From contig NYST01000009.1 of assembly GCA_002683155.1 (NCBI GenBank), forward strand, positions 7,963 through 57,390: a DNA stretch of 49,428 nucleotides, written 5' to 3'. The notes under the pieces are model-generated. The model was not told where the DNA came from and did no database searches. It saw only the letters and a program-made list of their open reading frames with translations. The position numbers and the translations under genes were made by a program. Numbering within the stretch: the first letter of the stretch is position 1; each line of letters begins with the position of its first letter. Origin of the DNA: Methanobacteriota archaeon (lineage in GTDB: Archaea; Thermoplasmatota; Poseidoniia; Poseidoniales; Thalassarchaeaceae). Below, one piece after another: positions 41,715 to 49,428 of the stretch.

Positions 41715-42509
41715 TCACCCCAGAAGCATTGCTGCATGTTCTGCTGATTTCCCATCGTGAACTATTGCTCTTAGAGACCTGATGTGAGATGCGGGATCTT
41801 CTGCGCCGAAGACGTTCCTTCCAATGCATACTCCAGAACCGCCGGCATTGATGGATTTCTCGACAATTTCTAGGATCTGAGAGAATTCAACCCCTCCCTC
41901 TCCGCCTGAGACTAGGACTGGTATCGGGACTGAAGATGTGACGATTCTGAAGGATTCTTCCGTGCCAGTCCAAGGGACCTTGACGACGTTGCAGCCCAAT
42001 TCCCATGCCAGCCTTGCAGCATGGGCAACGCCCATGGTAGAATCTGTTGGATCCAATCTCAAGTTGGGTCCTCTTGGGTAGAACATCCCCAGAACTGGGA
42101 GTTCTACTTCGAGTGCCTCTGAAGTAATTCCTGACATGCGTTGAATCATCTCTGGTTCTGCTGGATCCCCGAGATTTACCTGGCCAGAAATGCCAATTGC
42201 CCCTCTCGAAAAACACTCTCTAGCACCGGAGACATGGACCTTGTCTTGGGAGCGAGGACCACCATGGATTGTGGACATCGAAGAATGGCAGACGAATCTA
42301 CCCCAAGCGGTTCTATCAAAATGATAAGATAATGGTCCCTTATGGAGAACTATGGCGTCTGCGCCACCCTCTATTGCTGCGTCTACTGCTGAATCGCTGT
42401 CCATCAATCCATGCTCTGGAAATGAGGATGCCCCATGGTCAATAGGTACCCAAACCCCTCTGCCTCCCGGGAGGAGGGTTTCCAGGTGGTTTGCTAGTGC
42501 ATCTGCCAC
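41715..42509 (-). CDS. 2-amino-3,7-dideoxy-D-threo-hept-6-ulosonate synthase (class I aldolase)
   Basis: Makes the seven-carbon amino sugar that starts the archaeal aromatic pathway. The 264-residue protein is a class I aldolase: PIDHGASSF at the N-terminus, ADAIVLHKG, LPVLGMFYPRG, the Schiff-base lysine in CNVVKVPWTGTEES, and PVLVSGGEGG with GGSGVCIGRNVFGAEDP for phosphate binding. The related fructose-bisphosphate aldolase cannot be excluded on sequence alone, but the position directly before dehydroquinate synthase II, shikimate kinase and aroC is decisive. The start is a GTG at 42509; an in-frame stop lies two codons upstream, so it cannot begin earlier. Confidence 0.93.
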   Translation of the reverse strand: MADALANHLETLLPGGRGVWVPIDHGASSFPEHGLMDSDSAVDAAIEGGADAIVLHKGPLSYHFDRTAWGRFVCHSSMSTIHGGPRSQDKVHVSGARECFSRGAIGISGQVNLGDPAEPEMIQRMSGITSEALEVELPVLGMFYPRGPNLRLDPTDSTMGVAHAARLAWELGCNVVKVPWTGTEESFRIVTSSVPIPVLVSGGEGGVEFSQILEIVEKSINAGGSGVCIGRNVFGAEDPASHIRSLRAIVHDGKSAEHAAMLLG

Positions 42510-42546
42510 GTATTATCGCCAATGTCACCTCTCTTGAATAGTCCCG

Positions 42547-42574
42547 TTGCCCCATGTCCTAGTTTCTGGGGCAA
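42547..42574 (-). terminator. Hairpin between exonuclease III and the shikimate operon
   Basis: TTGCCCC at 42547-42553 and GGGGCAA at 42568-42574 form a perfect seven-base-pair stem with a 14-base loop. It lies just after the end of the minus-strand exonuclease III gene (stop at 42583). It could end that transcript. It could equally act in the leader of the shikimate operon. Confidence 0.4.
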
Positions 42575-42582
42575 TTTGTATA

Positions 42583-43365
42583 CTAGAGTTCGAGGTCAAC
42601 AATCACTGGAGCGTGATCTGAAACTACCATCCCACCCTCCCTGAGGATCTCGGCATTTTTCATCAAGGGCCTAGCGGCTTTGTTTGCTAGTATGTAATCA
42701 ATCCTCCAACCCCTATCCCTCTCTCTTGCTCTTCGGAAATTCGACCACCACGAGTAAGGACCCTTCATTGAGCCAACGTGAATCCTCAGGAGGTCATGCC
42801 ACCCGGAATCCAGCATCCTGTCGAACCAAGCTCTCTCGTGCTCAAGGAATCCGGAAGTCCGTTTATTTCCCTTGGGATCCCAAATATCGTCCTCAGTATG
42901 GGCGATGTTCAAATCCCCGCACAATAGTGCAGGTTCGGATGACTCGATGAATTGTTGGCTCCACAGAAGCATGTCCTCCAACCACTGATCCTTGTAGTCC
43001 TGACGCTCCTGCCTTGCGGACCCATTCGGCAGATACATGTTTATGCAACTCAGATTTTCGTGCTTTGTGACCAAGACTCTTCCCTCTGGGTCTCTAGTTT
43101 CGTCCAGTTCGGTATCTATTCCTCTTCCGACCTCGGCCATGCCAACACGAGAGCATGACATCACGCCTGAGTAACCCTTCTTCTGGGCAGGATGCCAAAT
43201 TACCTCATATCCCTGAGGCTGAGTCCAATCCTTTGGCATCTGCTCTGGCAAAGCACGAACTTCCTGGAAAAGCATGACATCAGCATCGATGCGTTCGATG
43301 AACTCAACAAGTCCCTTCCGATGAGCGGCTCTAATCCCATTCAGGTTCCAAGAGACGACTCGCAT
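42583..43365 (-). CDS. xth: Exodeoxyribonuclease III / AP endonuclease
   Basis: Cuts DNA at abasic sites and trims 3' ends in base-excision repair. The 260-residue protein has VVSWNLNGIRAA, VMLFQEVRA with the metal-binding Glu, KKGYSGVMSCSRV, NMYLPNG, LLCGDLNIAHTEDDIWDPKGN, DLLRIHVGSMKGPYSWWSN, GWRIDYILAN, and GGMVVSDHAPVIVDLEL at the end with the catalytic Asp-His. Length matches ExoA/XthA. Start ATG 43365 (MRVVSWNLNG). It is followed by the hairpin at 42547-42574. Confidence 0.96.
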   Translation of the reverse strand: MRVVSWNLNGIRAAHRKGLVEFIERIDADVMLFQEVRALPEQMPKDWTQPQGYEVIWHPAQKKGYSGVMSCSRVGMAEVGRGIDTELDETRDPEGRVLVTKHENLSCINMYLPNGSARQERQDYKDQWLEDMLLWSQQFIESSEPALLCGDLNIAHTEDDIWDPKGNKRTSGFLEHERAWFDRMLDSGWHDLLRIHVGSMKGPYSWWSNFRRARERDRGWRIDYILANKAARPLMKNAEILREGGMVVSDHAPVIVDLEL

Positions 43366-43417
43366 GACGGGGGCTCAATGAGATAGGTCTTTGACTTTCT
43401 CGACCAAAACCATCATT

Positions 43418-45550
43418 TTAGTCTGATGCTCCAGCAAAGAATGACATTGACTCCTTGAATAATTCTTCTCTTCGATGACGCTTATTGTCTCTAATCTTGA
43501 GCCATGTGAATCCTATTGCTAGTAGGATGATGAATGGGACGAAGGCCTCAGCGTGATACCTCTCCATGACCTCGATAATGCCCCTTGCAGTGTATGCCCA
43601 TGTTATCGAGGCTGCAGTGCCACCGATGAAGCATGCGGCGAGTACCCTCTGGAATCTCATTCGAGCAACCAGTCCCAGCATGGCCCCAACAAGCACCCCA
43701 CTAGCCATGAATGGTATCCAGACGAAGACTATTAGACCCCAGAAGCCGTACTTGTCAATTCTTTTTCTGTTCTTGTGGGCCACATACTCAACAGAAGATA
43801 GGATGTCCCCCATGAATGGGTTCTGCAATAGAGCACCCGGAATGCCATCTCTCTTCGCCACCATTGCCTCGCCGGTGTGCTCTTCCGAACCCTGCTCAAC
43901 TCTTCCGGCGACTGCTCTATCGCCCAGTGTTGATTTCTCATTCCTTGCACTGACTACCAGTTCTCTGTCACCTAGGAGATGTTCCAAGTCGGAACCAAGA
44001 TGATTCCTTAGGTCACCTTGAAGGTGCTCGTATGTTGGTTTGAAAAGGAAATAGGCGAACTTCATGACTGGCCTGTAAATTACCCTGACAAAGACTGCAT
44101 CCTCATCTGCCATAATAGCGGAGCCGTAGTCTGCAACGTCATGTTTCCTGAACCAGCTTGACATGCTGTCCCTGAATGACTCCTCTAGTTTGCCAAACTG
44201 CCCTATTGAGGAAAAGAAGACGCTGTAGTCATCAGATAGGCTGACTTCTCCCGATATGTCGAAATCAAGAGTTTCGCCCTCTCCCTCATTTGAATCAGAA
44301 CAAACCGTCTTGATCTGAAGCGGCCTCATCTCTCCGAAGATTCGAAACTCGTTTAGGATGTCTTTGATTATCGTCCCTTTCACTTCGATCGGGGACATTA
44401 TGGTCTTCCTTGTAGTATCATACTGAAGGAAAACATCGACTGAAATTGCCCTATCTTGGACTCGAATCGAATTCATATCAGGCTTAATCTGTAGCCTCTT
44501 GGAGGCATTTTCAATCGTTCTGGAAATTAGCCGTTCCATTTGATCACTGGATAAGAGGTCATCCGTCTCTCTATGGTATAATCTGTGCATCAGAGGATAC
44601 TGTACACAAAGGAAAAAGATGGACATTCCCAGGGATACTATCGCCATATACCAAGGTGGAACTTCTGCATTCCCCCCAGTTAGCATTGCCGTCTCCCTTC
44701 CGCCAACCCACTCTGCACCCATCAGACCCCAGCCCCAAACCCCCATTCGCTGAATAGTGAAGCAAGCTCTTTTTTCATCATCGAATTCCTCCATCTTCCT
44801 ATGGTTTTCGTCAGAGCCAAAGAAGGATGATGAATCACTGGTGTGCAACTCTATTTCTAAATCCTTAATGGTGATTCCCGGCCGCCCATCTTGGAGGAGT
44901 GATGCATTTAGCTTATCTGACAAATCCTCGGTGGGAACATCTGACCAGTCATCTGAGGTGTTTTTCTGGTTGAGTACGATAATTCGGACAAAGTAATCTC
45001 CATCGACCAAATCTTCCTTGCTGAGTTCAATCTCCAGATCCCCAATTCCACCTTCTAGCAAATCAAATTCGTAGTCCGTTTGATGGCCTTCTTCGAGAGC
45101 AAATTCTGATGCGTTCCAAACATAGACGAAAATTGCAGATGATGATAACGATGCGACGTTATGGCTTTCGATTCTCAAATCATCATTCTCGACCCAAGTA
45201 TCAATCCAAATCTCGCCCCTCTTGTCAACGCAATCATTTGGGTCCAGAAGTGTTCCTGACAAGGAGTCGTCAATCACGATAGAGTCCCCCATGATTAAGC
45301 CAGATGAGGCCAGTGAAATCGAGCCGAAGAAAATCAGGCCGGCCATCAGTCCAAAGACCAAGGTGAAGTCGTCGAATGTCTGGGGAACAACTGTGTTGTA
45401 TAGGAAACTCTGACCGGGGTTCTCCCTCCTATCCCTAATCCTGTCCAACTCAACGTCGATCCTATCTTCTGCTTCAGAGTTAGGATTGGTTTCAGTGGAT
45501 TGTTTTTCCTCGTCTTCGAGGGATTCTGACGGAAGTACTCCTTTGTCCAT
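43418..45550 (-). CDS. Large hypothetical membrane protein
   Basis: The 710-residue protein has a polar, acidic N-terminus of about 60 residues, a first helix near 75-98 (FTLVFGLMAGLIFFGSISLAS), an outer beta-rich domain with Asp/Ser-rich sequence, a second helix near 310-330 (WYMAIVSLGMSIFFLCVQYPLM), a long middle region, and three helices near 605-690 (GFWGLIVFVWIPFMASGVLVGAMLGL, VLAACFIGGTAASITWAY, AFVPFIILLAIGFTWL). I recognise no family. A longer frame begins at 45631 but ATG 45550 (MDKGVLPSE) is preferred because the extra residues are not protein-like. It is divergent from the giant protease gene. Confidence 0.85.
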   Translation of the reverse strand: MDKGVLPSESLEDEEKQSTETNPNSEAEDRIDVELDRIRDRRENPGQSFLYNTVVPQTFDDFTLVFGLMAGLIFFGSISLASSGLIMGDSIVIDDSLSGTLLDPNDCVDKRGEIWIDTWVENDDLRIESHNVASLSSSAIFVYVWNASEFALEEGHQTDYEFDLLEGGIGDLEIELSKEDLVDGDYFVRIIVLNQKNTSDDWSDVPTEDLSDKLNASLLQDGRPGITIKDLEIELHTSDSSSFFGSDENHRKMEEFDDEKRACFTIQRMGVWGWGLMGAEWVGGRETAMLTGGNAEVPPWYMAIVSLGMSIFFLCVQYPLMHRLYHRETDDLLSSDQMERLISRTIENASKRLQIKPDMNSIRVQDRAISVDVFLQYDTTRKTIMSPIEVKGTIIKDILNEFRIFGEMRPLQIKTVCSDSNEGEGETLDFDISGEVSLSDDYSVFFSSIGQFGKLEESFRDSMSSWFRKHDVADYGSAIMADEDAVFVRVIYRPVMKFAYFLFKPTYEHLQGDLRNHLGSDLEHLLGDRELVVSARNEKSTLGDRAVAGRVEQGSEEHTGEAMVAKRDGIPGALLQNPFMGDILSSVEYVAHKNRKRIDKYGFWGLIVFVWIPFMASGVLVGAMLGLVARMRFQRVLAACFIGGTAASITWAYTARGIIEVMERYHAEAFVPFIILLAIGFTWLKIRDNKRHRREELFKESMSFFAGASD

Positions 45551-45684
45551 TGGAAGCAGACGAGCGGGTCGGGCGTATGTGATATTTGTCACGGAATCGG
45601 AGGCGCAATTGTGCAAACTAGAGTGGTGCATCGACAGATGGTTTTACTGAGTTCCAAGATTGGGTTCGGAGGCAATTTTAATGT

Positions 45685-45703
45685 CCTCCTACTACGTAGG
45701 AGG
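45685..45703 (+). promoter_or_regulatory. Inverted repeat holding the ribosome-binding sequence of the giant protease
   Basis: CCTCCTA at 45685-45691 and TAGGAGG at 45697-45703 form a perfect seven-base-pair stem with a five-base loop. The right arm contains GGAGG, three bases before the ATG at 45707. Folding would hide the ribosome-binding sequence. Confidence 0.55.
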
Positions 45704-45706
45704 AGT

Positions 45707-48700
45707 ATGTCCAGTGGCAACGCGGTGAGGTCACGCCTGTCTCTGATGCTAGTTGCAGTCATGCTACTCCCCTCCATTTTGTCAATCAGCCAATTGGGCT
45801 TAGGTTCCCAAGAATTGGTGGAAAGGCAAGACTCGAATGAAACAATAGAGGTCCCGGGATACTTGCCTTTTGATCAGAATTCGGTTGACTTCGAAGACCC
45901 GTCGCATGGTTGGAATTGGGATGAGGGCAATACGGGCAAGGCCGCGTTGTACTATAGGACAGCAAGCTACGTGCCAATACAGGAGTGGGAGCAAGTTACC
46001 GGGGAGGCGCTTGTCTCGGGTTGGCATGCACTGGGTCACGAATACCCGATTCCCTCAGACTGGAAAGAGGAACTCGAAGAAATCGGTCTGGAATGTAGGA
46101 CATTCTACGCCCCTCAGGGATTCCATTGCGATGTCCCCCGTCTAAGTCCCGCGACCCTTCTAGACGCTGGAGTGATTGGAGCTTTTCGCCTAGCCGATAT
46201 CGATAAGATTGCCCCTGATGCATTTCCAATAATTGAAGGAGAGTCAAATGGCAACGCAGGGATGGAGGGCGAAAAGTACCTTTTCAGAGTTCTTCTTTCA
46301 GGGCCAGGGCACCTTTCTGATTTACTAAAGACTGGGGTCGAACTGAGGGACTACAGGCTCCAGAGGTTCGCTGATGTGTTGGTTGGTCCGAAGGAGATCG
46401 AGATGCTATCCGAACAACCATTCATCGAATGGATCGAGCCGACTTATGCACCGACGTTTGACAACCAGGAAGCCTCTCAGATTATCGGTGCTGATTGGGT
46501 GACTGACTCGTCGAACATGATGAGTCACGGTGGGGCTGTAACCGGTGACGGTGTAATCGTTGCAGTAATGGACTCGGGCCTAGATACGGCTGTTGAATGC
46601 AGTGGAGTGACCAACTGCGATAGCCTGAACTCTGGGGTGCACGCAGACTTCTCTGGCAGAATTATGGGGGTCGTCTCATACAACAACTGTGGTGCGTGCT
46701 CTGATGGCACTGGAGGACCTAACGACTACAACGGGCATGGCACACATGTTGCTGGTTCGGTACTGGGCGATGGGAGCAACTCCCCCAATGGAGAGGACAA
46801 CAGCGGAATGGCTCCTGGCGCCTACCTTTTCATGCAAGCAGTTGGTTATGGCAACAATGACGGCTCACTTGCCCCTCCGGATTACGAAGATGCGTATGCT
46901 GAGGCTTATGCGGCTGGAGCCAGGGTGCACACCAACTCTTGGGGGACGGGGCCGGATGCATGCGCGCCGACGCAAAGCAACCCAACTGCAACAAACTCAC
47001 CCTCATGCTGGGCTTACTACACATCGGATACGATGGAGTTGGATGCAGCAGCGAATAATTACCAGGATCTTACTATCCTTTTTGCGATGGGCAATGACGG
47101 CAGAGATTGCACCTACGCCTCGTTCGGATGGCAGACTACTAATTGTCCCAGTGGGCAAGATGGCGAGATTAACCTAGGGGCATTGAACAGACAAGCGACA
47201 GCAAAGAACATCCTTTCCATAGGGGCTTCGGAGAACGTTAGGAACACTCTGGCGTTGCATTCACGAAGTTACTTCAGCGTATGTGGCAATTGCGATTGGT
47301 ATGGGACCCCAATCAAGTTGGATCAAGAAGGTGACAACGCAGAGGGAATGGCTGGCTTCTCAAACAGAGGACCTACGAGCGACGGGCGAATAAAGCCGGA
47401 TATAGTGGCCCCTGGAACCTGGATCCACTCTACAAAAACCTCACTCAGAGTAGCGAGTACGGATCTCGGGGACTACTATACGGTGAAGCGTGGTACCTCC
47501 ATGGCTACTCCGATTACAGCAGGAAGTGTTGCACTAGTTATCGAGCACCTGAACGCTCATGGATACAACTGCAACCTAGCATACAACTCCGCTAGTGACA
47601 ACTGCCCAGATTCTGCTCTGGTAAAGGCGATTCTGAGTGCTTCTGCTCATGATATGCAAGGCCAGTACTCCTCAGGTGGAGATGGTGAGAACGGTGCCGT
47701 AGAAAGGGCCCCGAACAATCACGAAGGATGGGGCAGGGTCGATCTAGAGAGAGCCATGGGTAGTGGTTTCTCGGAAGGCATAGACATCACGACATCGGAT
47801 ATGCATTCTTTCAAGTTGAGCGTCCCGGACTCAGGCGTTTCCACTTTGAGAGTGGTTCTTTCATGGAACGAAGCAGAGAATTCCCCCTCTGCGGGCACCC
47901 AACTCAGGAATGACTTGGACATATTCCTCAAGAGCCCCACAGGAGTTCTGCAGACGTACGACAATGATGACGTCAACAACCTAGTCGGAATCTCCATTGA
48001 TTCCCCCGATGCTGGAGACTGGGAGATAATAGTCACAGGGGAGAATGTGATTGATGGAGCCCAGAAGTACTACTTGGCGGCAAGCGATGGCGTCATCACC
48101 GACATGCGCCACCCGGTCTCGGAGAATTACAACGAGCCGGGTTTCCAATCCGGTTCAATATTCACAGAAACCACGATGTCCACTGGAGAAGATCACCTTT
48201 GCGCGATTCTAGATGATGCGAGCCTACAGTGCTGGGGATCGAATGAATTCGGGCAGCTGGGCGACGGGACCACAGCGGATAGACTGACAATGACTGAAGT
48301 AAGCCTCGATGCGGCTAGGACCGCGACGTCGATCAGTTCGGGCAAGCATCACACATGCTCAATACTAGACAACGGAGAGCTGCAGTGCTGGGGAAGGAAC
48401 AACTTCGGTCAACTTGGTGACGGGACCGAAACTCATTCAATTTCACCCGTAGGGGCGGTCCTTTCCCAGGTTCCAGTGCAAATCTCCTCAGGGGACTGGC
48501 ACACTTGTTCCATAATGGACGATGCGAGCCTGCATTGCTGGGGCAGAAACACAGACGGGCAACTTGGGGATGGGACGAATATCGACAGTAGCATACCTGT
48601 ATCAGTCTCCTTGGGAGAGAAGGCGCTGGCAGTCTCGGCAGGAGGAAGCCACACATGCGCTATAACCGAGAGTTGGGCACTGAAATGTTGGGGCTCTAAC

Positions 48701-49428
48701 GACAACGGGCAGCTCGGAATTGGGTCAACTGTCTCAAGTAACACTCCCACCACGGTTACTCTCGGAGGGAATGCCGTCGCGGTAACCGCGGGTGGCTCCC
48801 ATACCTGCTCACTACTGCAGGGTAACAATGTAAAATGCTGGGGTGACAATAGCAAGGGACAGTTGGGCGATGGAGGGACCAACCAACAGAATGACGCGTC
48901 TACGGTTGGAGTCACACTGGCAGGTGCAATCTCAATTGACTCTGGAAGGGATCACACATGTGTGGTGGATTCTGGTGATTCTCTCCACTGCTGGGGAGGA
49001 GGCGATGATGGGCAATTGGGCGATGGGAGTAACTCTGAGCAGGTCTCCGCCCCTGTGGCAATAGACCTTGGTCAGAACCTAGGTGCTCTATCAATATCAT
49101 CCGGTGGGTCTTACACGTGTGTTGTTGGTAGCAACGACTTAGCCAGGTGCTGGGGGGGCGAGAGCAACTCAGGAGCCCTCTCCCTTGGAAACGAACCAGA
49201 AGACTTCCCCCTATCTAGATGGAGTTACATCGGCTCATCGGAGAGAGACTGGAACAATAACGGGAACCTGAACATCTTCGAAGTCAATGTCGGATCGGAT
49301 GGCGATGGAGATGGCTTCCCATCCAACGAGGACAGTGATGACAGCAATCCCACTGTGGCAGCTGACTGCTCATCCGGATCATACGGCAGATTCACCTGCA
49401 GACAGGCCACACCAGGATACTTCGTCAG
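45707..49428 (+). CDS. Giant secreted S8 protease with RCC1 repeats, cut by window edge
   Basis: The frame is open to the right edge, giving at least 1,240 residues. Residues 7-27 are a signal peptide (RLSLMLVAVMLLPSILS). Residues 30-280 are a long propeptide-like region. The peptidase has Asp289 (AVMDSGL), His344 (NGHGTHVAG), Asn463 (AMGNDG) and Ser598 (GTSMATP), so it should be active. A beta-sandwich follows (about 680-800, P-domain-like: LRVVLSWNEAENSP, RNDLDIFLKSPTG). Then come seven RCC1 repeats, an acidic SDGDGDGFPSNEDSDDSNP motif like a thrombospondin type 3 Ca site, and the start of a Cys-rich tail (SSGSYGRFTCRQATPGYF). Start alternatives: GTG 45725. It is a surface or exported protein. 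Confidence 0.94.
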   Translation, partial: MSSGNAVRSRLSLMLVAVMLLPSILSISQLGLGSQELVERQDSNETIEVPGYLPFDQNSVDFEDPSHGWNWDEGNTGKAALYYRTASYVPIQEWEQVTGEALVSGWHALGHEYPIPSDWKEELEEIGLECRTFYAPQGFHCDVPRLSPATLLDAGVIGAFRLADIDKIAPDAFPIIEGESNGNAGMEGEKYLFRVLLSGPGHLSDLLKTGVELRDYRLQRFADVLVGPKEIEMLSEQPFIEWIEPTYAPTFDNQEASQIIGADWVTDSSNMMSHGGAVTGDGVIVAVMDSGLDTAVECSGVTNCDSLNSGVHADFSGRIMGVVSYNNCGACSDGTGGPNDYNGHGTHVAGSVLGDGSNSPNGEDNSGMAPGAYLFMQAVGYGNNDGSLAPPDYEDAYAEAYAAGARVHTNSWGTGPDACAPTQSNPTATNSPSCWAYYTSDTMELDAAANNYQDLTILFAMGNDGRDCTYASFGWQTTNCPSGQDGEINLGALNRQATAKNILSIGASENVRNTLALHSRSYFSVCGNCDWYGTPIKLDQEGDNAEGMAGFSNRGPTSDGRIKPDIVAPGTWIHSTKTSLRVASTDLGDYYTVKRGTSMATPITAGSVALVIEHLNAHGYNCNLAYNSASDNCPDSALVKAILSASAHDMQGQYSSGGDGENGAVERAPNNHEGWGRVDLERAMGSGFSEGIDITTSDMHSFKLSVPDSGVSTLRVVLSWNEAENSPSAGTQLRNDLDIFLKSPTGVLQTYDNDDVNNLVGISIDSPDAGDWEIIVTGENVIDGAQKYYLAASDGVITDMRHPVSENYNEPGFQSGSIFTETTMSTGEDHLCAILDDASLQCWGSNEFGQLGDGTTADRLTMTEVSLDAARTATSISSGKHHTCSILDNGELQCWGRNNFGQLGDGTETHSISPVGAVLSQVPVQISSGDWHTCSIMDDASLHCWGRNTDGQLGDGTNIDSSIPVSVSLGEKALAVSAGGSHTCAITESWALKCWGSNDNGQLGIGSTVSSNTPTTVTLGGNAVAVTAGGSHTCSLLQGNNVKCWGDNSKGQLGDGGTNQQNDASTVGVTLAGAISIDSGRDHTCVVDSGDSLHCWGGGDDGQLGDGSNSEQVSAPVAIDLGQNLGALSISSGGSYTCVVGSNDLARCWGGESNSGALSLGNEPEDFPLSRWSYIGSSERDWNNNGNLNIFEVNVGSDGDGDGFPSNEDSDDSNPTVAADCSSGSYGRFTCRQATPGYFV
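48166..49197 (+). repeat. Seven tandem RCC1-type repeats inside the giant protease
   Basis: Each unit is about 50 residues (150 bases) and follows the pattern HTC-(5)-D-(2)-L-(1)-CWG-(1)-N-(2)-GQLGDG. The CWG positions fall near 48232, 48386, 48538, 48686, 48837, 48989 and 49149. Seven units suit a closed seven-bladed RCC1 propeller. Each blade keeps two cysteines (HTC and CWG), which could pair in the oxidising outside; this is unlike cytoplasmic RCC1. Confidence 0.9.

Noticed and set aside
46689..47177. 162-residue frame on the plus strand
   Set aside because: It overlaps the peptidase domain of the giant protease in another frame; that domain has all catalytic residues.

Overview
The window looks like a chromosome segment of a mesophilic, protein-degrading marine archaeon, most likely a Thermoplasmatota lineage such as Marine Group II/Poseidoniales. 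This is inferred from gene types, not from a search. The archaeal markers are a shikimate operon that starts with the aminodideoxyheptulosonate (ADH) synthase / type II dehydroquinate synthase route and uses a GHMP-type shikimate kinase, an archaeal RibL-type FAD synthetase, an HTH-10 (Bat-like) regulator, TATA-like promoters (one gene looks leaderless), and many ATGA-type overlaps. Three large secreted or anchored subtilisin-family (S8) proteins suggest a peptide-scavenging heterotroph. Coding density is very high. No rRNA, tRNA, insertion sequence or CRISPR array was seen, and no gene-free stretch exceeds 300 bases; the longest is about 236 bases (19999-20234).

Layout. 1-2045 (-): isoleucyl-tRNA synthetase, cut by the left edge. 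2150-3734 (+): HMA-DUF4396 membrane protein, NAD synthetase and a 51-residue membrane peptide. 3735-5713: small membrane proteins and a NifU-domain protein. 5772-9844 (+): class I glutamine amidotransferase, K+-dependent-type membrane pyrophosphatase, lipoprotein. 9841-14722 (-): GHMP sugar kinase, an unusual S8 protease fused to an AmpG-like MFS transporter, and a glutaredoxin. 14783-16993 (+): riboflavin/FAD genes ribB-ribL-ribE-ribH. 17003-19998: GYD protein, thioredoxin reductase, membrane protein, MoeB/ThiF-rhodanese. 19995-20183: an AT-rich block of repeated TTAATGTGGTA elements leading into a zinc-ribbon/E1 alpha/E1 beta fusion (20235-23099).

23158-33725 (+): a Ca2+/cation antiporter, then genes centred on a molybdenum hydroxylase: MobA/MocA-like protein, ZIP transporter, XdhC, S8 lipoprotein, HTH-10 regulator, and three enzyme subunits. 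The flavin subunit carries the extra cysteine loop of 4-hydroxybenzoyl-CoA reductase. A secreted protein with a C-terminal anchor is translationally coupled to it. 33854-38826 (+): DUF4350 / MoxR ATPase / DUF58 / multi-spanning membrane protein. 42509-38827 (-): ADH synthase, dehydroquinate synthase II, shikimate kinase, chorismate synthase. 42583-45550 (-): exonuclease III and a large membrane protein. 45707 to the right edge (+): a giant secreted S8 protease with seven RCC1 repeats, a Ca-binding-like acidic motif and the start of a Cys-rich tail.

The strongest candidates for something undescribed are the protease-transporter fusion with its sugar kinase and glutaredoxin neighbours, the repeat block in front of the zinc-ribbon E1 fusion with no E2 or E3 nearby, and the 4-hydroxybenzoyl-CoA-reductase-like enzyme coupled to a cell-surface protein.
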